Shown in pieces: positions 38,439 through 49,464 of a stretch of 64,000 nucleotides of DNA; position 1 is the stretch's first letter, and the number at the start of each line of letters is the position of its first letter. Below the pieces are notes generated by a model. The model was given only the letters and a program-made list of their open reading frames with translations, was not told where the DNA came from and made no database searches. The position numbers were made by a program, and so were the translations under genes. The stretch is taken from the NCBI RefSeq assembly GCF_026122795.1, contig NZ_JAIWQV010000003.1, positions 1 to 64,000 of the forward strand, in the 5' to 3' direction. Origin of the DNA: Buchnera aphidicola (Chaitophorus viminalis) (lineage in GTDB: Bacteria; Pseudomonadota; Gammaproteobacteria; Enterobacterales; Enterobacteriaceae).

Positions 38439-39692
38439 ATGTACTTTGATCAAAGTAAAAATTTTAAAAATGATACAAAATTATGGAATTTATTATATAA
38501 AGAAACTCAAAGACAAAATAAAAATATTACTCTTATAGCTTCAGAAAATTATGCTACTAAAGAAGTAATGTTAGCTCAAGGATCTATTTTAACAAACAAA
38601 TATGCTGAAGGATATCCAAATCATCGTTATTATGGAGGATGTAAATATATAGATAAAATAGAAAATTTAGCAATTTCAAGAGCTAAAAAATTATTTCAAG
38701 CAGATTATGCTAATGTTCAACCTCATTCTGGTTCTCAAGCAAATTTTTCTGTTTATAACGCTCTTTTAAAACCTGGAGATTTAATTTTAGGAATGAATTT
38801 AATTGATGGAGGTCATTTAACACATGGATCTTTAGTAAATTTTTCTGGAAAAATATATAAATCTATATCTTATAAATTAAATAAATTTGAAAAAATTGAT
38901 TATTCAAATATTAGATTTTTAGCAAAAAAATATCAACCTAAAATTATTATTGGTGGTTTTTCTTCTTATTCAGGTCAATGTAATTGGAAAAAAATGAGAG
39001 AAATAGCTGATGAAATTAAAGCTTATTTGGTTGTAGATATTGCTCATATTGCTGGATTAATAGCTTCTAATTTATATCCAAGTCCTATAAATTATGCTCA
39101 TGTAGTAACTACCACTACACATAAAACACTTTCTGGACCAAGAGGAGGTTTAATATTATCTAACGCAAAAGATAAATTATTATATGAAAAATTAGATAAA
39201 TCTATTTTTCCTGGATCTCAAGGAGGACCATTAATGCATGTTATAGCAGCTAAAGCTATTTCATTTAAACATGCTATGAGTACGTCATTTAAAAAATATC
39301 AAAAACAAATTTTAAAAAATTCTCAAGTAATGTCAAAATATTTTTTAAAAAAGAAATTTAAAATAGTTTCTAATGGTACAAAAAATCATTTATTTGTTCT
39401 AAATCTTGTTCAAAATAATATTACAGGAAAAGATGCAGAAGATTTTTTAAGTTGTTCGAATATTATAGTTAATAAAAATACAATACCGAATGATTTAAAA
39501 AGTCCTTTTATAACTTCTGGAATTCGTATTGGAACTCCAGCGATTACAAATCGTGGAATAAAAGAATCAGAATCAGAAGAAATTGCTTATTTAATTACTG
39601 TTTTATTAAATAATTTTAAAAACTATAACATAAGTTCTAAAATTAAAAAAAATATACTAAGTATTTGTAAAAAATATCCAATTTATTCATAA
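38439..39692 (+). CDS. glyA: Serine hydroxymethyltransferase
   Basis: PLP enzyme interconverting serine and glycine while loading tetrahydrofolate, the main one-carbon source. 417 aa, the same as E. coli. Signatures: LIASENYATKEVMLAQGS, YAEGYPNHRYYGG, VVDIAHIAGLIAS, and the PLP Lys in TTTTHKTLSGPRGG. The ribosome binding site AAGGA is about 10 bases upstream. Ends 10 bp from the convergent bioD. Confidence 0.97.
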   Translation: MYFDQSKNFKNDTKLWNLLYKETQRQNKNITLIASENYATKEVMLAQGSILTNKYAEGYPNHRYYGGCKYIDKIENLAISRAKKLFQADYANVQPHSGSQANFSVYNALLKPGDLILGMNLIDGGHLTHGSLVNFSGKIYKSISYKLNKFEKIDYSNIRFLAKKYQPKIIIGGFSSYSGQCNWKKMREIADEIKAYLVVDIAHIAGLIASNLYPSPINYAHVVTTTTHKTLSGPRGGLILSNAKDKLLYEKLDKSIFPGSQGGPLMHVIAAKAISFKHAMSTSFKKYQKQILKNSQVMSKYFLKKKFKIVSNGTKNHLFVLNLVQNNITGKDAEDFLSCSNIIVNKNTIPNDLKSPFITSGIRIGTPAITNRGIKESESEEIAYLITVLLNNFKNYNISSKIKKNILSICKKYPIYS

Positions 39693-39702
39693 TTTTTTAA
39701 TT

Positions 39703-40383
39703 TTAAATTAATGATATATTTAATTTAATTTTTTTGATATTTATCTTTTTATTTTTTAAAAAATTAACTTCTCCAATAAATGGTATATTTAATTCTGTTT
39801 TTAAATATTTAATATATTCTTGATAATATATTTCTTTTTTTTTATAAATATTATTTGCAATCCATCCTAAACATTTTAATTTAGAATTTATAATAGAGTT
39901 TTTTGTTAAAATAGCATGATTTATACAACCTATTTTAATTGCAACAACAATTAATACTGGTAATTTTTCTGAAATTACCCAATCTGAAAATTTTTTTTTA
40001 TTAGATAAAGGAGTATGCCATCCTCCTGCTCCTTCTATTAAAATCCAATTTGATTTTTTAGAAATTTTGTTTAACCCATGAGACATTTTTTTTAAACTAA
40101 TTTTTTTTTTATTAATTTTACTAGCAATATGTGGAGGAATAGATTTTTTAAAATTTATAGGATTAATATCTTTTAATGAAAATTTTTTAAAACTATATTT
40201 ATTTAATAAATATGCATCTTCATTAATTTTTTTATAATATTTTTTAGTTGTTAACCCAGATGATATAGGTTTATATCCTACAGATTTAAATCCAAATTTC
40301 TGTGCTTTTTTTAATAAAATACAACTAATTAAAGTTTTTCCAACATTTGTATCTGTTCCTGTAATAAAAAATTTTTTTTTCAT
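39703..40383 (-). CDS. bioD: ATP-dependent dethiobiotin synthetase
   Basis: Closes the ureido ring of dethiobiotin from diaminopelargonate, CO2 and ATP. 226 aa (E. coli 225). P-loop FFITGTDTNVGKTLISCIL, the substrate-binding GYKPISSG, and WILIEGAGGWHTPLS are intact. Its substrate comes from BioA (41.6 kb) and its product goes to BioB upstream on the same strand. The 139-bp gap to bioB contains a long inverted repeat (40437-40481). Confidence 0.95.
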   Translation of the reverse strand: MKKKFFITGTDTNVGKTLISCILLKKAQKFGFKSVGYKPISSGLTTKKYYKKINEDAYLLNKYSFKKFSLKDINPINFKKSIPPHIASKINKKKISLKKMSHGLNKISKKSNWILIEGAGGWHTPLSNKKKFSDWVISEKLPVLIVVAIKIGCINHAILTKNSIINSKLKCLGWIANNIYKKKEIYYQEYIKYLKTELNIPFIGEVNFLKNKKINIKKIKLNISLI

Positions 40384-40436
40384 ATTTTAATTAATATTTT
40401 TATAAAATGTATAATATACAATTAAATTTAGTAATT

Positions 40437-40481
40437 TTATGCTAAACTTAACAAAATATTTTATATTTAAGTTTAACATAA
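40437..40481. repeat. 15-bp inverted repeat between bioB and bioD
   Basis: TTATGCTAAACTTAA at 40437-40451 and TTAAGTTTAACATAA at 40467-40481 pair with one mismatch across a 15-nt loop. It lies between bioB stop and bioD start on the minus strand. It has no T-run after it on that strand, so it may be an operator, RNA stabiliser or internal processing hairpin rather than a simple terminator. Confidence 0.45.
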
Positions 40482-40522
40482 GTATTTTTTAATAATAAAA
40501 AATTTCTTATATAAAAATTTTG

Positions 40523-41527
40523 TTACTCTTTTTCTAAAGCATTATAAAAAAAATTTTTATTATAATGTTGATTATTAAATTTAGATTCAAATTTTTCTGG
40601 TTTTAAATCTAATTTCTGAAATAATTTTATATCTTTTTTTTCACTTTGATTTTTTGTAGTTAGTAATTTACAACCATAAAAAATAGAATTCGCTCCAACC
40701 ATAAAACACATAGCTTGTGTTTGAAAATTCATTTTTTCTCTTCCAGCAGAAAGTCTAATATATGATTTAGGCATCATAATTCTAGCAATTGCTATAATTC
40801 TAATAAAATCAAATTCATTTACTTTTTTATTATTTTCTAATGGAGTTCCAGGAATTTTTACTAGCATATTTATAGGTATACTTTCAGGAGGTTTAGGAAG
40901 ATTAGATAATTCCATTAAAAATTCTATTCTATCTTGAACTTTTTCTCCTAATCCTATAATACCTCCAGAACAAATTTTTATTCCAGAATTTCTAATATTT
41001 TTTAAAGTTTTTAATCTACTTTTATATGTTCGCGTAGAAATTATTTTAGAATAAAAATTTTTAGAAGTATCTATATTATGATTATAAAAATCTAAACCAG
41101 CATTATGTAATTTTTGAGCTTGTGTTAAAGTTAATTCTCCTAATGTCATACAAGTTTCTAATCCTAATTTTTTTACTTTTTTAACAATTTTTTCTAGATA
41201 TGGAATATCTTTTTCTTTAGGATTTTTCCAAGCTGCACCCATACAAAATCTACTAGCTCCTATTTTTTTTGCTTTTTTTGCAGCTTTTAAAATTTTATTT
41301 TTATTAAGTAAAGGTTCATATTTTAAATTAGTAGGATGTCTAGCGCTTTGAGGACAATATTTACAATCTTCAGGACATAAACCTGTTTTTATAGATAACA
41401 ACGTACTAACTTGTATTCTATTTGGGTCAAAATATTTACGATGTATTTTTTGAGCTTGATATATTAAATCAAAAAATGGTTTTTTAAATAATTTTTGAGT
41501 TTTTTTGAAAGTCCAACGTAAGTTCAT
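40523..41527 (-). CDS. bioB: Biotin synthase
   Basis: Radical SAM enzyme inserting sulfur into dethiobiotin. 334 aa (E. coli 346). Radical SAM cysteines Cys51, Cys55 and Cys58 ([10 protein letters not shown]); further conserved parts are [40 protein letters not shown] and RLSAGREKM. It is divergent from bioA, keeping the E. coli bioA/bioB head-to-head layout; the 94-bp region between them shows no BirA operator-like palindrome that I can recognise. Confidence 0.96.
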   Translation of the reverse strand: MNLRWTFKKTQKLFKKPFFDLIYQAQKIHRKYFDPNRIQVSTLLSIKTGLCPEDCKYCPQSARHPTNLKYEPLLNKNKILKAAKKAKKIGASRFCMGAAWKNPKEKDIPYLEKIVKKVKKLGLETCMTLGELTLTQAQKLHNAGLDFYNHNIDTSKNFYSKIISTRTYKSRLKTLKNIRNSGIKICSGGIIGLGEKVQDRIEFLMELSNLPKPPESIPINMLVKIPGTPLENNKKVNEFDFIRIIAIARIMMPKSYIRLSAGREKMNFQTQAMCFMVGANSIFYGCKLLTTKNQSEKKDIKLFQKLDLKPEKFESKFNNQHYNKNFFYNALEKE

Positions 41528-41621
41528 ATATTCTCCAAAATAAATGTATTTTTTAAAAAAAAAGATTATAATTATTAATATTTAAATTTGAAAAAATAAA
41601 AAAAAAGAAAATAAAACTAAT

Positions 41622-42929
41622 ATGAATAAAATAGATTTATTATTTGATAAAAAACATATTTGGCATCCTTATGAATCAATTACAGGTGAAAGTAATTGCT
41701 TTTTAGTAACTTCTGCAAAAGGCATTTTTTTAAAATTATCTAATGGAAAAAAAATTATTGATGGTATGTCTTCTTGGTGGTCTGCTATACATGGTTATAA
41801 TAATAAAAAATTAAATAACGCTTTATATACACAAATCAAGAAAATGTCTCATGTGATGTTTGGAGGAATTACACATAAACCTGCAATTTTATTATGCCGT
41901 CAATTATTAAAAATTACACCTAAAAATTTAGATTGTATTTTTTTAGCTGATTCTGGATCTGTTGCTATAGAAATAGCTATTAAAATGATTTTACAATATT
42001 GGAGTTCTTTAAAGATTAATAAAAAAAAATTTTTAACAATTAAGAATAGTTATCATGGAGATACATTTTTTGCTACTTCAGTTTCAGATCCTATAAATTC
42101 TTGTCACAAAATATATAATAATATTATACCAAAAAATATTTTTGCAGAATCTCCTACTTTATCTTTTAATGATATTTGGAATGATATTGATTTTAAATCT
42201 TTTAAAGATTTAATATATAAAAATCAAAATAAAATTGCTGGTGTAATTTTAGAACCTATTGTACAAGGTGCTGGTGGAATGAAATTTTATCATCCTAATT
42301 ATTTAAAAAATGTAAGAAAATTATGTAATTTATATAAAATTCCTTTAATTATAGATGAAATTGCCACTGGTTTTGGAAGAACTGGAAAATTATTTGCATC
42401 AGAACATGCTAATATTTCTGGAGATATATTATGTATTGGAAAAGCATTGACCGCAGGTACTTTAACATTATCAGCTGTATTAACTACACGACATATTGCA
42501 GATGTAATAAGTAACGGTAAGTCAAAATGTTTTATGCATGGTCCAACTTATATGGGTAATCCATTAGCTTGTGCAGTGGCAAATGAAAATATTAAAATAT
42601 TAAAAAAAAATAAATGGAAAAACAAAGTAAAAAAAATAGAAAGAGAATTAAAAAAAAATTTAAAAAATTTATCTAATCATCCTAAAGTATCTAATATAAG
42701 AGTTTTAGGAGCAATTGGAGTTGTAGAATGCATTTATCCAATTAAAATAAAAGAAATGCAAAATTTTTTTGTTAAAAATAATATTTGGTTAAAACCATTT
42801 AGAAATTTAATTTATACTACTCCTGCATATATTATTGATAAAGATAGTTTAAAAAAAATTACTCAAGTAATAGCTTTATCTTTAGATACAGAAAATTTTA
42901 TATATAATAATAAAAATTTAACTTTTTAA
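41622..42929 (+). CDS. bioA: Adenosylmethionine-8-amino-7-oxononanoate aminotransferase
   Basis: PLP aminotransferase making 7,8-diaminopelargonate from KAPA, the step before BioD. 435 aa (E. coli 429). Start IWHPYESITG; SSWWSAIHGYNN; LADSGSVAIEIAIKM; NSYHGDTFFA; IIDEIATGFGRTGK; PLP Lys in CIGKALTAGTL; and HGPTYMGNPLACA. Its 3' end overlaps that of the convergent pgl by 12 bp. Confidence 0.96.
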   Translation: MNKIDLLFDKKHIWHPYESITGESNCFLVTSAKGIFLKLSNGKKIIDGMSSWWSAIHGYNNKKLNNALYTQIKKMSHVMFGGITHKPAILLCRQLLKITPKNLDCIFLADSGSVAIEIAIKMILQYWSSLKINKKKFLTIKNSYHGDTFFATSVSDPINSCHKIYNNIIPKNIFAESPTLSFNDIWNDIDFKSFKDLIYKNQNKIAGVILEPIVQGAGGMKFYHPNYLKNVRKLCNLYKIPLIIDEIATGFGRTGKLFASEHANISGDILCIGKALTAGTLTLSAVLTTRHIADVISNGKSKCFMHGPTYMGNPLACAVANENIKILKKNKWKNKVKKIERELKKNLKNLSNHPKVSNIRVLGAIGVVECIYPIKIKEMQNFFVKNNIWLKPFRNLIYTTPAYIIDKDSLKKITQVIALSLDTENFIYNNKNLTF

Positions 42930-43928
42930 TAACAATGTTTCAACCCATAAAGGTTCTTGCATAGTTATAAAACTTAATTTTTTATTTAAAAAACCATTTT
43001 TTTTATTTATAGAATATATAGATGCTGAATTTGATTTTTGACCTACAACAATTATATATTTTCCTGTTTTATCAATAGTAAAACTACGAGGTTGTTTTTC
43101 TGTTTTATAAATTTTTAAAAATTTTATTTTTCCTGTATTTGGGTTTATTTGAAATAAAGAAATTGTATGCGTAGCTCTTTCAGAAGCATATAAAAATAAA
43201 CCACAAGGAGAAATATGTATATCTGCTGCCCATTTTTTTTTAAAAAATATAGGTGTAATATTTATTTTTTGTATATATTTATTTTTATTTTGATAAATTA
43301 TGTTTTTTATATTCCATACAGTAATTGTACTATTAAGTTCATTTAGAATATATAAATATTTGTTATTTGGATGAATAGATAAATGTCTTGGTCCATAATT
43401 TTTTTTATGATATATTTTATTTACATTTATTTTAAATAATTTTTTAATATTTTCAATATTGTAAATAAATATTTTATTTAATTTTAAAGCAGTAAAAAAT
43501 AAAAATTTATTAGATTTATCTATAATAGAAGCATGACAACCTAATATTTTATTTTTTAATTTATATATTTTTTTTGGTATACCATTTTTATCTAATAAAT
43601 GACAACTAATAGAATTATTTCCATAAGAACTGTTAAATAAATATTTTTCATTTTTATCAATATAAATATGGTTTGGATTTCCATATGTTTTTATTTGACT
43701 ATTTTTTTTTAATAATCCTTGATTATTGATATCATATGTGATGATTTTTGCATTATTTCTAATTCCTGCATATAATTTTTTTTTTTTTATAGATACTTTA
43801 ATAGGTTGAATTTCTTTATTTGTAGATATTTCTTGAATTTTTTTAACTTTTTTTAATAAATTAAATTCAAAGACTTCAATAATATTTTTTTTTGGAATAG
43901 AAACGTAAATTATATATTTTTTTTTCAT
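42918..43928 (-). CDS. pgl: 6-phosphogluconolactonase (beta-propeller type)
   Basis: Hydrolyses 6-phosphogluconolactone in the oxidative pentose phosphate pathway. YbhE-type seven-bladed propeller, 336 aa (E. coli 331): PKKNIIEVFEF, YGNPNHIYIDKNEKYLF, LGCHASIIDKSNKFLF, GPRHLSIHPNNKYLYILNE, WAADIHISPCGLFLYASERA and KQPRSFTIDKTGKYIIV. mfd ends 1 bp upstream on the same strand, so the two genes are tightly linked; its stop lies inside the end of bioA. Confidence 0.93.
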   Translation of the reverse strand: MKKKYIIYVSIPKKNIIEVFEFNLLKKVKKIQEISTNKEIQPIKVSIKKKKLYAGIRNNAKIITYDINNQGLLKKNSQIKTYGNPNHIYIDKNEKYLFNSSYGNNSISCHLLDKNGIPKKIYKLKNKILGCHASIIDKSNKFLFFTALKLNKIFIYNIENIKKLFKINVNKIYHKKNYGPRHLSIHPNNKYLYILNELNSTITVWNIKNIIYQNKNKYIQKINITPIFFKKKWAADIHISPCGLFLYASERATHTISLFQINPNTGKIKFLKIYKTEKQPRSFTIDKTGKYIIVVGQKSNSASIYSINKKNGFLNKKLSFITMQEPLWVETLLLKS

Positions 43929-43929
43929 A

Positions 43930-45987
43930 TTATGTATTTTTTTTTAGTTTTAATATAAATTTAATTATCCAACACATTTTTTTTTCTGGAGTTAGAAAGT
44001 TTTTTTTGAAAACAATGGTATTTTTTTTTTTAAATTTCCAATATTTAAATTTTTTTTTAATATAATTTACTAGAGATATTATATTTATATTATTTGAAGA
44101 TGAAAATGTAATTTCACCACCTTTATGATTAAAATTAATTTTTTTAATTTGATACAATTCTGCAATAATTTGTATTTTTTTTATATTTAATAAATTTTTT
44201 AATAATTTTGGTATTTTACCAAATATTTTTTTTAAATTAAATTTAATTTTATTTAATTGATTTAAATTACTTAAAGTAGAAATTTTTAAATAATAAGATA
44301 ATCTTTCGTTAATATCAGAAATATAGTTTTCAGGAATTAAAGCTGGAATATTTAATTTAATTTTTGCTTTTCTATGAAATAAATTTTTAGTAACATTTTT
44401 ATTTCCTTTTTTTAAGGTTTGAATAGCTTTTTTTAATAGTTTTAAATACAATTCAAGTCCTATATTTTCTATATATCCACTTTGTTTAGCTCCTAAAATT
44501 TCTCCTACTCCTCTAATTTCTAAATCATGAGTAGCCAAAGAAAATCCAGCGCTAAAATCTTGTATAGAAGATATAGATTTAAATCTTTTTTTGGCATTTT
44601 CTGTAATTTTATTTAAATTTGATACTAATAACCATGCATATGCTTGATGATAAGATCTTCCAACTCTACCACGTAATTGATGTAATTGTGATAAACCAAA
44701 ATAATCAGCGTTTTCAATAATTATTGTATTTGCTAAAGGAATATCTAATCCGTTTTCAATAATTGTTGTACATAATAATATGTTAAACTTATTTTGATAA
44801 AAATCATGGATTATTTTTTTTAAACATTTTTTGTTCATTTTACCATGTCCAACATTAAATTTTCCTTCTGGAACTAATTTAGATAAATAATCTAATTTTT
44901 TTTGAATTTTATTCACTTTATTATAAATATAATATACTTGACCACCTCGATTTAATTCTTTTAAAATTGCATTTCGAATAATTTTTGAATCTTTATTTCG
45001 AATAAATGTTTTTACTAATAATTTTTTATCTGGAGGAGTTTGAATGATAGATAAGTCTCGAATTCCTAAAAGAGACATATTTAAAGTTCTAGGAATTGGA
45101 GTAGCAGTTAAAGTTAATATATCAATGTTATAAAATTTTTTTTTCATGAATTCTTTATGATGAACTCCAAATCGATGTTCTTCATCAATAATTAACAATC
45201 CTAAATTATTCCATTTAAGTTTTTTTAATAAAATTTTATGTGTACCTATTAAAATATTTATTTCTCCATTTTTTATTTTTTTTAAAATATATTTTTGTTC
45301 TTTTTTAGTTTTAAAATTAGAAAACATTTCTATAGAGATAGAATATTTAGAGAATCTTTCTATGAAATTATTATAATGTTGTTGAGCAAGTAATGTAGTG
45401 GGAACTAAAATAGCTACTTGTTTATTATTATAACTAGCTATAAATGCTGCCCGCATAGCTACTTCTGTTTTTCCAAATCCAACATCTCCACATACTAAAC
45501 GGTCCATAGGTTTTGAAGAATACATATCATGTAAAACAGAATCTATAACTTTAGATTGATCAGGTGTAGTTTTAAATGGAAAAAGACTACAAAATTCTAT
45601 ATATTTTTTTTTATTTTTTTTAAAAGAAAAACCTTTATGAGAGCTTCTTTTTGCATAAATTTTTAATAATGTTGCAGCAGTATCAAAGATTTTTTTTGAT
45701 ATTTTTTTTTTTTCTTTTTTCCAATTATCACTTCCTAATTTATGTAAAGGAATAATTTTTTTAGTATTGCTAGAATATACATTAATTAAATTTAATGAAG
45801 AAACTGGAACATATAGTTTATCTTTATCTGCATATAAAATAACAACATATTCAGATTTTATTCCAGATGTTTCAATTGTTTGCAACCCTTGATATCTTCC
45901 AATTCCATGTTTAATATGTACAATTGGTTGATTAATTTTTATATCAAAATTTCTTTTTTTGAGTAATTTAAAATAATTTTTTTTCAT
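43930..45987 (-). CDS. mfd: Mfd transcription-repair factor lacking the UvrB-like N-terminal module
   Basis: E. coli Mfd (1148 aa) removes stalled RNA polymerase and recruits UvrA. Here 685 aa from the ATG at 45987 (a TTG at 46002 would add five). It begins at the RNA polymerase-interaction domain (VHIKHGIGRYQG, LYVPVSSLNLI), keeps the complete RecG-like motor (DRLVCGDVGFGKTEVAMRAA, DEEHRFGV, LTATPIPRTLNMS, TTIIENGLDIP, QLHQLRGRVGRS) and the C-terminal regulatory domain. The first 460 or so residues, including the UvrB-homology region that binds UvrA, are missing, and the 269-bp region upstream does not encode them. Likely a polymerase-displacement factor only. Confidence 0.9.
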   Translation of the reverse strand: MKKNYFKLLKKRNFDIKINQPIVHIKHGIGRYQGLQTIETSGIKSEYVVILYADKDKLYVPVSSLNLINVYSSNTKKIIPLHKLGSDNWKKEKKKISKKIFDTAATLLKIYAKRSSHKGFSFKKNKKKYIEFCSLFPFKTTPDQSKVIDSVLHDMYSSKPMDRLVCGDVGFGKTEVAMRAAFIASYNNKQVAILVPTTLLAQQHYNNFIERFSKYSISIEMFSNFKTKKEQKYILKKIKNGEINILIGTHKILLKKLKWNNLGLLIIDEEHRFGVHHKEFMKKKFYNIDILTLTATPIPRTLNMSLLGIRDLSIIQTPPDKKLLVKTFIRNKDSKIIRNAILKELNRGGQVYYIYNKVNKIQKKLDYLSKLVPEGKFNVGHGKMNKKCLKKIIHDFYQNKFNILLCTTIIENGLDIPLANTIIIENADYFGLSQLHQLRGRVGRSYHQAYAWLLVSNLNKITENAKKRFKSISSIQDFSAGFSLATHDLEIRGVGEILGAKQSGYIENIGLELYLKLLKKAIQTLKKGNKNVTKNLFHRKAKIKLNIPALIPENYISDINERLSYYLKISTLSNLNQLNKIKFNLKKIFGKIPKLLKNLLNIKKIQIIAELYQIKKINFNHKGGEITFSSSNNINIISLVNYIKKKFKYWKFKKKNTIVFKKNFLTPEKKMCWIIKFILKLKKNT

Positions 45988-46002
45988 AAATTTTTCAAGC
46001 AA

Positions 46003-47267
<1,265 letters not shown>

Positions 47268-47288
47268 AATTTTTAAAAAAATTTTGAA

Positions 47289-47317
47289 TAGGTATATATT
47301 AAATTTATATATACCTA
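47289..47317. terminator. Bidirectional hairpin between gapA and fldA
   Basis: Perfect 11-bp inverted repeat TAGGTATATAT (47289-47299) and ATATATACCTA (47307-47317) with a 7-nt loop, inside the 77-bp gap between convergent gapA and fldA. The base of the stem holds two G-C pairs. Position suggests a two-way terminator. Confidence 0.45.
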
Positions 47318-47344
47318 ATTTAATTTATATAATATTTTTTTAAA

Positions 47345-47851
47345 TTATTTTACATTTATAATTTTTTTTAACCATTTTTTAATTCTTTTTTTAGTTAGTT
47401 TAGGTTGTCTATCTTCATCAAGCACTAATCCTAAAAAATATTCTTTATTTAGTAATGCTTTAGAAGATTCAAAAGAATAACCTTTAGAAGACCATTTTCC
47501 TATAACTTTAGCTCCTCTAGATATAATAATATCATATATTTCTCTCATTCCATCGCAGAAATATTCTCCATAATCTTCTTGATCTCCACATCCAAATATT
47601 GCAATTTTTTTATTTTTAAAATTAATTTTTTTTAAAATTGGAAGAAAATCATCCCAATCACATTGTAATTCTCCATAATACCAAGTTGGAACACCAAAAA
47701 TTAAGAAATCATATTTTAAAAAATCTTTCATATCAGTTTTAGATATATCATGTAAAATAGTTTTTTCTTTACCAATATATTTACGAATAATTTTAGAGAT
47801 TTTTTCTGTATTTCCAGTATCAGTTCCAAAAAAAATTCCAATTTTTTTCAT
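47345..47851 (-). CDS. fldA: Flavodoxin I
   Basis: FMN electron carrier that reduces radical SAM and other enzymes; BioB and LipA in this window depend on such a donor. 168 aa (E. coli 176). FMN phosphate loop [18 protein letters not shown]; flavin-contact loops [16 protein letters not shown] and [16 protein letters not shown]; long-chain type C-terminus [23 protein letters not shown] preceded by AAGGA. Confidence 0.96.
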   Translation of the reverse strand: MKKIGIFFGTDTGNTEKISKIIRKYIGKEKTILHDISKTDMKDFLKYDFLIFGVPTWYYGELQCDWDDFLPILKKINFKNKKIAIFGCGDQEDYGEYFCDGMREIYDIIISRGAKVIGKWSSKGYSFESSKALLNKEYFLGLVLDEDRQPKLTKKRIKKWLKKIINVK

Positions 47852-48048
47852 TTTTAAAATCCTTATATTTTTATTTCTTTATTACATGAAAAATATTTAA
47901 TTTAATTTTACTAGAAATTATAAAAAAATATAAATACTATTTTAATTTATTAACTTAACCATCAAGTTTTAAAGATTTTAATGTTTTTATTTCACAGAAA
48001 TTTTATAAATTATATAAAATTTAAATTTTAAATAAAATAGGTTATTTT

Positions 48049-49460
48049 ATGACAAATTTAGTTTGGATAAAAAACGATTTAAGAATTAATGATAATTATG
48101 CTTTATATTCTGCATGTAAAGATAAAAAAAAAAAAGTGATTGTATTATTTATATTAGTATTAAATAAATGGAAGAAAAGAAAAAAATATATACAGTATAG
48201 TTTTTTACATAAAAGATTATTTTTTTTACAAAAAAAATTTTTAAATTTAAATATTTCTTTTGTTTATAAAAAAATAAAAAATTTTAAAAAATCTATACAA
48301 TATCTTTTATTAATATGTAAAAAATATAAAATTAATACTATTTTTTATAATTATCAATATCAATTTTCTGATAAAGCCAAAAATATTTATATTAAAAGTT
48401 TTTTTAAAAAATATAAAATTAAAATAAAAGTTTTTCATGATAATATTTTAATTAATCCAGATTTAATAAAAAATAATTTAGGAAAAACATATCGAATCTT
48501 TAGTTTTTTTAAAAAAAAAATTTTAAAAATTTTAAAAAATAAGACACAATTTTCTATATTAAGAGTACAAAATTTTCATAAATCTAATATTTTTTTTAAA
48601 AAAAATAAATTATATTTAAGTAATAAGTTAAAAAAATTTAATACTAAAAAATTTCCTTATAAAGATAATGATATTTTTAAAAAAATTGTTTTTTTTTTAA
48701 AAAAAAATTTTTATATTACAATCAAAATAAAGATTTTCCATATTTAAATAATACTAGTCAATTTTCAGTTTATTTTTCTTTAGGAATTATTTCTATTAGA
48801 GAATTTTTTAATTACATAACATTATATAGTCAAAAAAAAAAAATAAATATTTGTGTTTTTTTAGATAAAATATTATGGAGAGAATTTTTTAAACATTTAT
48901 TTTTTCAATTTTCCATTAAACATAAAAATACATTTTTGAAAAGTTGGGAAAAAAAAATTCAATGGAGTGATAATTATTCTTATTTTAAAGCTTGGAAAAA
49001 AGGATTAACTGGGTTTCCTATAATTGATGCAGGAATGAGACAGTTAAATAAATTAGGTTGGATGCATAATAGATTAAGAATGATTACCTCAAATTTTTTA
49101 GTAAAAAATTTATTAATTAATTGGAGATATGGAGAAAAATATTTTATGATCCGTTTAATTGATTTTGATTATTCTTTAAATAATGGAAATTGGACTTGGA
49201 TAGCATCTATAGGAACAGATTCTGTACCTTATATACGTACTTTTAATCCTTATTTACAATCAAAAAAATTTGATTTTAATGGATTCTTTATTAAAAAATA
49301 TATTCCAGAATTAAAACATGTTCCAAAAAAATATATACATGAACCTCATATTTGGTTAAAAAAAAATAAACTTTCTAAAATATATCCAAATCCTATTATA
49401 AATTATCATAAAAACAAAAATATTTTTATTAAACAAATAAAAAAAATTTTACAAAGATAA
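48049..49460 (+). pseudogene. phrB: Deoxyribodipyrimidine photolyase, single frameshift in a homopolymer tract
   Basis: Light-dependent repair enzyme for pyrimidine dimers. The first frame (48049-48747) encodes the antenna domain from MTNLVWIKNDLRIND, with NYQYQFSDKAKN. The second frame, readable from about 48714 to 49460, encodes the FAD-binding catalytic part: NKDFPYLNNTSQFSVYFSLG, LDKILWREFFKHL, FPIIDAGMRQLNKLGWMHNR and NGNWTWIASIGTDSVPY. The frame changes at T10 (48689-48698), A9 (48699-48707) and T5 (48708-48712). One extra base there restores a 470-residue protein; E. coli PhrB is 472. No other damage is visible. Either a recent pseudogene, a sequencing error, or a gene rescued by polymerase slippage. 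Confidence 0.9.
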
Positions 49461-49464
49461 ATAT

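Noticed and set aside
48049-48747. Two separate photolyase-like genes
   Set aside because: The halves together align end to end with one PhrB, and the second half continues in frame upstream of its first ATG to the homopolymer tract, so it is one gene with a frameshift.
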